A stretch of 64,000 bases of DNA, taken from the NCBI GenBank assembly GCA_017556705.1, contig JAFYMG010000014.1:1-64000 (forward strand), given 5' to 3'. A program made the position numbers and the translations under genes. Source of the stretch: Paludibacteraceae bacterium. Its GTDB lineage: Bacteria; Bacteroidota; Bacteroidia; Bacteroidales; Paludibacteraceae. Shown in pieces: positions 58,050-64,000 of the stretch; the stretch's first letter is position 1; each line of letters opens with the position of its first letter. The notes below the pieces were generated by a model. The model worked only from the letters and a program-made list of their open reading frames with translations, was not told where the DNA came from and searched no databases.

Positions 58050-59045
58050 ATGCAAACAACAGTAGATATTCGCGAACTGCAAGAGCGCATTGAGCGTGAG
58101 AGTTCGTTTGTGGATGCCCTCACCATGGGCATGAATCAAGTGATTGTAGGTCAAAAACACCTGGTAGAGAGCCTTCTTATTGGTCTGCTCGCTGACGGAC
58201 ATATCCTCTTGGAAGGTGTGCCTGGTTTGGCAAAGACATTGGCTATCAATACATTGGCGAAATTGGTGAAGGCTGATTTTAGCCGTATTCAGTTTACTCC
58301 TGACTTGCTGCCTGCCGATTTGCTCGGTACGCAGATTTATTCACAAAAGACCGAGGAATTTAAGGTGAAGCAAGGTCCTATATTTGCTAACTTTGTATTG
58401 GCGGATGAGATTAACCGTGCCCCTGCGAAAGTGCAATCGGCTCTTTTGGAGGCAATGCAAGAGCGTCAAATCACGATCGGTGATAAGACTTATCCTCTTA
58501 GCGAGCCATTCCTCGTACTTGCCACACAAAACCCAATCGAGCAAGAGGGTACATACCCATTGCCTGAAGCGCAAACCGACCGTTTTATGCTGAAGGTGGT
58601 GATTGGCTATCCAAAGAAAGAGGAGGAGATGCAGATCATTCGTCAGAATATCACAGGCGAGAAAGTGAATGTGAACGCCATCTTGGCTACCGAGGATATC
58701 ATTAAAGCTCGCAAGATCGTGCGCGAGGTGTATATCGATGAGAAGATTGAGAAATATATCGTAGATATCGTGTTTGCTACCCGTCAACCAGAGGCATACG
58801 GTTTGGAGAATATGAAGTCAATGATCGCATTTGGTGGTTCGCCTCGTGCTAGCATCAACTTGGCATTGGCTGCTCGTGCGTATGCATTTATCCACCGCCG
58901 CGGTTATGTGATTCCTGAGGATGTGCGTGCAGTATGCTACGACGTACTCCGCCACCGTATTGGCTTGACCTATGAGGCTGAGGCCAATAATATCACCACC
59001 GAGGATGTGATTACCGAAGTGTTGAATGCGGTGCAAGTACCTTGA
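58050..59045 (+). CDS. moxR: MoxR-family AAA+ ATPase
   Basis: A 331-residue chaperone-like ATPase: Walker A LLEGVPGLAKTLAINTLA, Walker B NFVLADEINRAPAKVQSALL, sensor LATQNPIEQEGTYPLPEAQ, and a C-terminal lid with GGSPRASINLALAARAYAF. MoxR proteins act with VWA proteins in metal insertion or stress roles. First gene of the operon moxR-DUF58-(BatB-like)-batA-batB-batC-batD. Confidence 0.93.
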   Translation: MQTTVDIRELQERIERESSFVDALTMGMNQVIVGQKHLVESLLIGLLADGHILLEGVPGLAKTLAINTLAKLVKADFSRIQFTPDLLPADLLGTQIYSQKTEEFKVKQGPIFANFVLADEINRAPAKVQSALLEAMQERQITIGDKTYPLSEPFLVLATQNPIEQEGTYPLPEAQTDRFMLKVVIGYPKKEEEMQIIRQNITGEKVNVNAILATEDIIKARKIVREVYIDEKIEKYIVDIVFATRQPEAYGLENMKSMIAFGGSPRASINLALAARAYAFIHRRGYVIPEDVRAVCYDVLRHRIGLTYEAEANNITTEDVITEVLNAVQVP

Positions 59046-59090
59046 TTTAGTGTTTAGAGGACGCCGCTCTGCGGCTACAGTTTAGAGGTT
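59046..59090. repeat. TTTAGAGGACG-palindrome element between moxR and the DUF58 gene
   Basis: TTTAGTGTTTAGAGGAC, core GCCGC-TCT-GCGGC, TACAGTTTAGAGG. A hairpin inside an operon without a T run. Confidence 0.75.
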
Positions 59091-59096
59091 AAAGGC

Positions 59097-59960
59097 ATGA
59101 ATGCTGACGAACTATTAAAACGAGTACGGAAGATAGAGATCAAGGCGCGTAAGTTGAGCCGTAATATCTTCGCTGGCGAATACCACTCGCAGTTTAAAGG
59201 ACGCGGTATGGCGTTCTCTGAAGTGCGTGAGTATCAGCCGGGTGATGATGTGCGCTCCATCGACTGGAATGTGACCGCCCGCCTCAACAAACCCTATATC
59301 AAGGTGTTTGAAGAGGAGCGCGAACTGACGGTGATGTTGCTGGTGGACGTGTCGGGAAGCCGCAACTTTGGTACGCTGAGCCAGATGAAGCGTGATATGA
59401 TGGCAGAGGTGGCAGCTACGCTGGCATTCTCCACTATCGCCAACAACGATAAGGTGGGCGTGATATTCTTCTCCGATAAGGTGGAGAAGTTTATTCCAGC
59501 GAAGAAAGGTAAAACGCATGTCTTGCATATCATCCGCGAGCTTTTGAGTTTCGAGCCAAGTTCTACAGGTACGGACATTGCGCAAGCGCTGCAGTATTTT
59601 TCTAATGCGCAGAAGCGTCATTGTACTGCCTTCTTGATATCTGACTTTATCGGTGCGGGAGCAATGTACAAGCCACTGCTTATTGCGTCCAACCGCCACG
59701 AGGTGAACGCCATACAGATATACGACCGTCGCGAGGCCGAATTGCCTAATGTGGGCTTGGTGAAGTTCCATGACACAGAGACAGGCAACGACCTTTGGAT
59801 TGACACTGCTATCACCTCTGTACGCAACGACTATGCACAAGCATGGCGCCGCAACCAAGATGAGATACAGCAACTATTTACCCGCACTGGCGTAGGCCAT
59901 GTGAGCGTGCGCACGGATGAAGATTATGTGAAAGCTTTAATGCACTTATTCAGATGCTAA
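59097..59960 (+). CDS. DUF58 domain protein (VWA-like)
   Basis: A 287-residue cytoplasmic protein with the DUF58 signature SQFKGRGMAFSEVREYQPGD and IDWNVTARLNKPYIKVFEEE, followed by a VWA-type fold (LLVDVSGSRNFG, metal-site DxSxS). DUF58 proteins are constant partners of MoxR. The stop overlaps the next gene by 7 bases. Confidence 0.9.
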   Translation: MNADELLKRVRKIEIKARKLSRNIFAGEYHSQFKGRGMAFSEVREYQPGDDVRSIDWNVTARLNKPYIKVFEEERELTVMLLVDVSGSRNFGTLSQMKRDMMAEVAATLAFSTIANNDKVGVIFFSDKVEKFIPAKKGKTHVLHIIRELLSFEPSSTGTDIAQALQYFSNAQKRHCTAFLISDFIGAGAMYKPLLIASNRHEVNAIQIYDRREAELPNVGLVKFHDTETGNDLWIDTAITSVRNDYAQAWRRNQDEIQQLFTRTGVGHVSVRTDEDYVKALMHLFRC

Positions 59961-60865
59961 CAACGATTTTGGCACTGGTGGTTAGTGCCGCAATAGATAG
60001 TACCACCCTGTTTATCGGCGACCAAACCGATCTGCATTTGCAAGCTACCTGTGAGGTGGGTGAGCAGGTGCAATTCCCTGTGTTGGATGAGCAACTTATC
60101 CCTGGTATTGAGATTGTGGATAAGACCATTATTGATACTACAACACTGAAGGATGGTCGCGTGCAATACAACCAATATGTGACTCTTACATCGTTTGAGG
60201 ACTCGCTGTTTTACATTGAACCGCTGAGTTTTGTGAGTGGCGATCAAACCATTCAGAGCGAAGCACTGACTTTGAATGTGGTGCAGCCATTCGAAGTGGA
60301 TACTGCCGATATGGCGATCACCGATATCAAGGACGTATATAAAGCTCCTATTTGGTGGTGGGGAATATTGCGTTGGGTGCTGCTGGCATTGGGTGTTGTA
60401 GGTGTGAGCGTAGGTGGATACTACTTCATCACTTATCTGCGAAGCCGTTTTGGCAAGCGCGAAGAGGATGCTCTACTGCCAACTGAACCACTGCGCCCCG
60501 CAGAGGAGGTGGCATTGGAGAAGTTGGATGTCATTCGCGAACAGAAGATCTGGCAGTCGGGACAACAGAAAGAGTATCACACCCAATTGACTGATGTGGT
60601 GCGTGAGTATATCGCCCGCCGTTTTGGGGTGAGCAGTACCGAGCAGACATCCGACGAGACACTGCGTGCGATGCGTCCGCTGTTGAGCGAAAAGAAGGAA
60701 CTCTTTGAGCAACTGCGTAAGATGCTCACATTGGCCGACTTGGTGAAGTTTGCTAAGTGGACAGCTACTCCAGACGAGAACGAACTGAGTTTGCGTAATG
60801 CATACACGTTTGTGAAAGAAACGACAGTTGAAAGTTTAGAGGACGGGCAGAGCCCTACGGTTTAG
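59954..60865 (+). CDS. Membrane protein of the bat operon
   Basis: A 303-residue protein: short N-terminal export signal (about 1-14), a periplasmic beta domain (about 20-115), one membrane helix (about 132-158, WWWGILRWVLLALGVVGVSV), and a helical cytoplasmic domain. The position between DUF58 and batA is conserved in Bacteroidetes, but the function is not known. The last residues ESLEDGQSPTV and the stop codon are read out of the TTTAGAGGACG element at 60834-60874. Confidence 0.72.
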   Translation: MLTTILALVVSAAIDSTTLFIGDQTDLHLQATCEVGEQVQFPVLDEQLIPGIEIVDKTIIDTTTLKDGRVQYNQYVTLTSFEDSLFYIEPLSFVSGDQTIQSEALTLNVVQPFEVDTADMAITDIKDVYKAPIWWWGILRWVLLALGVVGVSVGGYYFITYLRSRFGKREEDALLPTEPLRPAEEVALEKLDVIREQKIWQSGQQKEYHTQLTDVVREYIARRFGVSSTEQTSDETLRAMRPLLSEKKELFEQLRKMLTLADLVKFAKWTATPDENELSLRNAYTFVKETTVESLEDGQSPTV

Positions 60866-60874
60866 TGTTTAGAG
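60834..60874. repeat. TTTAGAGGACG-palindrome element at the batA junction
   Basis: GTTTAGAGGAC, core GGGC-AGA-GCCC, TACGGTTTAGTGTTTAGAG. It contributes the C-terminus and stop of the upstream gene and the leader of batA. Confidence 0.72.
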
Positions 60875-60876
60875 AT

Positions 60877-61866
60877 ATGAATTTTGCTAATCCAGGATAT
60901 TTGTTTTTGCTCCTGCTGCTGGTGCCAGTAGTAGGGTGGTATATATGGAAGTTGCGTAGTACACATGCTGCTGTGCAACTGTCCTCTACCGAGAGTTTAC
61001 AACGCCAACCTAAGAGTCTGCGTGTGTGGTTGATACATGTGCCATTCGTATTGCGTGTGGCTGTGATCACCCTGCTATCATTGGCCTTGGCGCGTCCGCA
61101 ATTGAGCAATCGTTGGCAATCCGAATCCACCGAAGGTATCGACATCATGATGGCGTTGGATATCTCGGGTACGATGCTTGGTGAGGACCTTAAGCCTAAC
61201 CGTCTGGAAGCTGCCAAAGCAGTAGCGACTGAGTTTGTGCTCTCGCGTCCGAACGATCAGATTGGTTTGGTGGTGTTCGCTGGTGAGAGTTTTACCCAAT
61301 GTCCGTTGACTACCGATCATGCGGTGTTGGTCAACCTCTTTCAATCGGTGAAGTTTGGTATGATTGAGGATGGTACGGCCATAGGTCTTGGACTGGCTAA
61401 TGCGGTTAATCGTATGAAAGATTCACCCACCAAATCGAAGGTGGTGATCTTGCTGACCGATGGTAGTAACAATCGTGGTGATATCGATCCACAGACGGCC
61501 GCCGAGATTGCTAAAACCTTTAATATACGCGTGTACGCGATAGGTGTGGGTAGTTATAGTGAGAATGTGCGCGTGCCTATTCATACTCCATACGGCGTGC
61601 AATATGGTACGATGAGTTCGGAGTTTGATGAGACCACGCTCCGCAATATCGCCCGTATGACGGGTGGCGAGTATTTCCGCGCAACCGACAACAATAGTTT
61701 GCGCACTATCTACCAGCAGATTGATCAACTGGAGAAAACCAAGATTCGTGTACGTGAGTACTCTAAGCGTACGGAGCATTTTATGCCATTCTTGACGGCA
61801 GCGCTGATGTGCTTACTATTGGAGTTGATTCTGCGCTTCTTCGCATTGCGTACTATTACTGAGTAG
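60877..61866 (+). CDS. batA: BatA-like VWA membrane protein
   Basis: A 329-residue protein: N-terminal membrane helices (about 6-24 and 55-77), VWA domain (about 90-270) with MIDAS MALDISGTM (DxSxT), the Thr and Asp of DGTAIGLGL and LLTDGSNN, and a C-terminal helix (about 305-325). ATG at 60877 is preferred over the GTG at 60865, which lies in the repeat. Bat proteins support aerotolerance or envelope stress resistance in Bacteroides. Confidence 0.88.
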   Translation: MNFANPGYLFLLLLLVPVVGWYIWKLRSTHAAVQLSSTESLQRQPKSLRVWLIHVPFVLRVAVITLLSLALARPQLSNRWQSESTEGIDIMMALDISGTMLGEDLKPNRLEAAKAVATEFVLSRPNDQIGLVVFAGESFTQCPLTTDHAVLVNLFQSVKFGMIEDGTAIGLGLANAVNRMKDSPTKSKVVILLTDGSNNRGDIDPQTAAEIAKTFNIRVYAIGVGSYSENVRVPIHTPYGVQYGTMSSEFDETTLRNIARMTGGEYFRATDNNSLRTIYQQIDQLEKTKIRVREYSKRTEHFMPFLTAALMCLLLELILRFFALRTITE

Positions 61867-61869
61867 TTT

Positions 61870-61889
61870 CGTGTTTAGAGTTTAGAGAT
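61870..61889. repeat. GTTTAGAGTTTAGAGATATG remnant before batB
   Basis: The linker of the TTTAGAGGACG family without a palindrome core; batB starts directly after it. Confidence 0.5.
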
Positions 61890-62927
61890 ATGTTTAGATT
61901 CGCAAATGTAGAAATGCTGTGGTGGCTAATCACGATACCTGTTTTTGTGGTAGCGTATATCGTGTACACCAAGCGCAAACGCCGCCAATTGGTGGAGTTT
62001 GGTGACCCTGAATTGATGGCACAGTTGATGCCCGATGCTTCTAAGAGTCGCCCCACATGGAAGTTCTGTCTACTGATGGTGGCCTTGGTGCTGCTGATAG
62101 TGACTGCAGCGCGTCCGCAGTTTGGTCAAAAAGAGAAGACCATTAAGCGTCAAGGTATAGAGGTGATGGTGGCATTGGATATCTCCAATTCGATGCTTGC
62201 TGAGGATGTTGCACCTAATCGCTTGGATCGCGCAAAACAGATGCTCAGCAAGATGATGGATAATATGGTGGACGACAAGGTGGGATTGGTTGTATTTGCA
62301 GGCGAAGCGTTTACACAACTACCCATCACGTGTGACTATGTGTCGGCAAAGATGTTTCTCAACACCACTTCTCCTGCACTTATTCAGTCGCAGGGTACGG
62401 CTATTGGCGCGGCATTGCGAACAGCGATGGCATCGTTTGGTACGGCGGAGAGTGAGGCTGGGCGTGCTATTGTACTCATCACCGATGGTGAGAATCACGA
62501 GGATGATGCCGTGGCGATGGCTAAGCAAGCGCATGAGCATGGTATTCAAGTGTTTGTGATAGGTATCGGTAAGCCAGAAGGATCGCCTATTCCTAAAGCG
62601 GGTACCAATGAGTACATGAAAGATCGCAGTGGACAAGTGGTGGTCAGTAAACTCAATGAGGAAATGTGTCAGCAGATTGCTGCGGCAGGGCATGGTGTGT
62701 ATGTGCGCTGCGATAATACCAATACTGCGATGCGTGCATTGCAAAAGGAATTAGACGAATTAGCAACGGCAGAATTGGAAACTACCGTATATGCCGATTA
62801 TAATGAGCAATATCAATCTTTTGTATTGGTGGCATTGCTATTGCTTGTGATAGAGTTTTTTATCATGATGCGCAAGAACCATCGTCTAGCACGCATGGAT
62901 CTCTTCAAAGAAAAATCCGATAACTAA
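61890..62927 (+). CDS. batB: BatB-like VWA membrane protein
   Basis: A 345-residue paralogue of the preceding gene: helices at about 10-27 and 58-77, MIDAS VALDISNSM (DxSxS), GTAIGAALRTAM, VLITDGENHED, and a C-terminal helix (about 308-330). Likely forms a complex with BatA in the inner membrane with the VWA domains in the periplasm or cytoplasm according to helix count. Confidence 0.88.
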   Translation: MFRFANVEMLWWLITIPVFVVAYIVYTKRKRRQLVEFGDPELMAQLMPDASKSRPTWKFCLLMVALVLLIVTAARPQFGQKEKTIKRQGIEVMVALDISNSMLAEDVAPNRLDRAKQMLSKMMDNMVDDKVGLVVFAGEAFTQLPITCDYVSAKMFLNTTSPALIQSQGTAIGAALRTAMASFGTAESEAGRAIVLITDGENHEDDAVAMAKQAHEHGIQVFVIGIGKPEGSPIPKAGTNEYMKDRSGQVVVSKLNEEMCQQIAAAGHGVYVRCDNTNTAMRALQKELDELATAELETTVYADYNEQYQSFVLVALLLLVIEFFIMMRKNHRLARMDLFKEKSDN

Positions 62928-62942
62928 TAACTGATATTCGCA

Positions 62943-63641
62943 ATGAAACGTAGCCTATTCACAATCATATTACTGACCACTTTCTCGCTGCTCTTTGCGC
63001 AGAAAGAGGCACCCGATGTGCGTAAAGGTAATCGTGCCTACCACAAGGAAGATTATACAGAGGCAGAGGTGAACTACCACCGTGCTTTAGATAAAAATGA
63101 TAACTCGTTTGAGTCGTACTTTAATCTTGGCGATGCCCTTTTTCGTCAGGAAAAATACTCTGAGGCGCTTGAGAACTATGCCAAGGCAGAGCAACTGCTC
63201 AAGAATGATGATAAAACCCATAAGGAGAAGATCGACAATCGTTTAGCTTCGACCTACCACAATATGGGTAATGCCTTTTATGCACAGCAGCAATACGATA
63301 AAGCTGTTGCCGCATACCAACAATCATTGCGCCGTAATCCGAAGGATAACGACACACGATACAATCTGGTGAAGGCCATGCAACAGTTGCAGCAACAACA
63401 AGATCAACAGCAAAACCAAGACCAAAATCAACAACAGCCTCAACAACAGCAGCAACAACAGCAAGATCAACAACAAAATCAGCAAGATCAACAGCAGCAA
63501 CAAGAGCAACAGCAACAAAATCAGATGGATAAAGAGACCGCTGAACAGATATTGCAAGCTTTAGAACAAGACGAACAAGAAACGCAAGAAAAACTACAAC
63601 GCCAACAAGGCAAGAAGCGTCGCGTAGAGAAGGAATGGTAA
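62943..63641 (+). CDS. batC: BatC-like TPR protein with Gln-rich tail
   Basis: A 232-residue exported protein (signal peptide about 1-19): three TPR units (about 25-135, e.g. ESYFNLGDALFRQEKYSEAL and AFYAQQQYDKAVAAYQQSLR) and a Gln-rich segment of about 60 residues (about 140-197) with Asp, Asn and Glu interspersed, then a charged C-terminus. BatC is thought to scaffold the Bat complex. The Gln run is encoded by mixed CAA/CAG codons. Confidence 0.87.
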   Translation: MKRSLFTIILLTTFSLLFAQKEAPDVRKGNRAYHKEDYTEAEVNYHRALDKNDNSFESYFNLGDALFRQEKYSEALENYAKAEQLLKNDDKTHKEKIDNRLASTYHNMGNAFYAQQQYDKAVAAYQQSLRRNPKDNDTRYNLVKAMQQLQQQQDQQQNQDQNQQQPQQQQQQQQDQQQNQQDQQQQQEQQQQNQMDKETAEQILQALEQDEQETQEKLQRQQGKKRRVEKEW

Positions 63642-63645
63642 GGTT

Positions 63646-64000
63646 ATGAAAAAGATACTATCGATATTATTTGTTTGTACAATGGCTGTCATAGCCGTTG
63701 CTCAGGAGGTGGAGTTTAAGGCTTCGGCTCCTGCGCAAGTGATTATGGGTAAGCCATTTCAACTCGTTTATCAGGTCAATCAACGCGCGAAAGATTTGCG
63801 TGCACCCGAGTTTACTGACTTTGACTATATTGCAGGTCCATACACTTCGCAATCGTCGTCTACGTCTTTTGTCAATGGCAAGCGTACTTCGACCTTTACG
63901 CTCACCTACACTTATACCCTTATGGCGAACAAAGAGGGTAGTTTCACTATCCAACCTGCTACTATCAAGGTGGATGGCGAACAGTATAACTCTAATGGTG
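63646..64000 (+). CDS. batD: BatD-like protein, 5' part
   Basis: Begins 4 bases after the batC stop and runs off the right edge; 118 codons are visible. Signal peptide (about 1-19, ending AVAQ), then VEFKASAPAQVIMGKPFQLV and FTLTYTYTLMANKEGSFTI, the opening of the BatD (oxygen-tolerance) domain. Confidence 0.85.
   Translation, partial: MKKILSILFVCTMAVIAVAQEVEFKASAPAQVIMGKPFQLVYQVNQRAKDLRAPEFTDFDYIAGPYTSQSSSTSFVNGKRTSTFTLTYTYTLMANKEGSFTIQPATIKVDGEQYNSNG

Noticed and set aside
1..64000. tRNA and rRNA genes
   Set aside because: I looked for T-arm GGTTCRA patterns and rRNA core words on both strands and found none convincing; a covariance search could still find one that I missed.

Overview
The window reads as a chromosomal segment of a Bacteroidota bacterium, most likely of the order Bacteroidales. 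Three things support this. About 24 promoters fit the Bacteroidetes sigma factor (TTTG or TTG, then 19-20 bases, then TAnnTTTG), and genes lack Shine-Dalgarno sites. The gene set is typical of the phylum: PorX, a type IX sorting domain, DUF5686, LptE next to a sigma-54 activator and SecG, MoxR-Bat, a dipeptidyl-peptidase III lipoprotein and a PASTA protein upstream of RluD. Gene order in several blocks (permease-rbfA, activator-lptE-secG, moxR-bat) matches what I know of the group. I cannot name the genus. I recognised no rRNA, tRNA, CRISPR array, prophage or insertion sequence.

Layout. 1-7.8 kb: a helix-turn-helix fragment at the edge, NrnA-type phosphoesterase, glgB, nagB, cysS, a DUF5715 protein and an AraC regulator. 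7.8-13.5 kb: a minus-strand run with a DUF5686 outer-membrane protein, xerD, a lipoprotein, a LolE-like permease, rbfA and rpmH. 13.7-16 kb: sigma-54 activator, lptE, secG. 16-25.6 kb: a truncated glycosyltransferase, NlpC/P60 peptidase, a long repeat-filled gap, a beta-lactamase-family lipoprotein, aroA, DPP III, a nucleoside phosphorylase, DUF3467 and a second glycosyltransferase. 25.6-35.8 kb: two SGNH proteins, aroC, a PH-like membrane protein, an alpha-amylase homologue with altered catalytic motifs, a LuxR-type regulator, a T9SS-sorted protein, a PDDEXK nuclease and a MerR regulator. 36-49 kb: pckA, a candidate small RNA, two related long RNA leaders in front of secreted proteins, tsaC, sugar transferase, xseB, ClC channel, obgE, adk, HU and rhomboid. 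49-58 kb: an EEP hydrolase, porX, rluD, PASTA protein, Cys-rich protein, DUF454, tnaA, exosortase, tsaD. 58-64 kb: the moxR-DUF58-bat operon, running off the right edge in batD.

The most unusual signal is a network of short modular repeats. Each unit is a constant linker (TGTAGATCG, CTATAGGACG or TTTAGAGGACG type) followed by a small palindrome whose two arms change from unit to unit but still complement each other. Units are chained in arrays. The arrays lie in intergenic spacers, inside operons and also in frame within conserved housekeeping genes: aroA carries three arrays, and nrnA and a glycosyltransferase one each. Other repeat types do the same: a purine-rich AAGGCGATAAGGCGA type in glgB and twice in aroC, a GATATCCG type in the lptE signal peptide, aroA and the secG and pckA leaders, and a GCCCATAG type in the DUF5686 signal peptide. 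I know of no described family with this design.

Other observations worth following: two long structured leader RNAs sharing a conserved 3' block, two neighbouring carbohydrate-type hydrolases that have lost catalytic residues, a sigma-54 activator with GAFTDA in place of GAFTGA, a sigma-54-like promoter in front of moxR, and a 105-residue protein with 20 cysteines. PorX, a T9SS sorting domain and an exosortase in one window suggest surface-protein export and anchoring as one theme of this genome.
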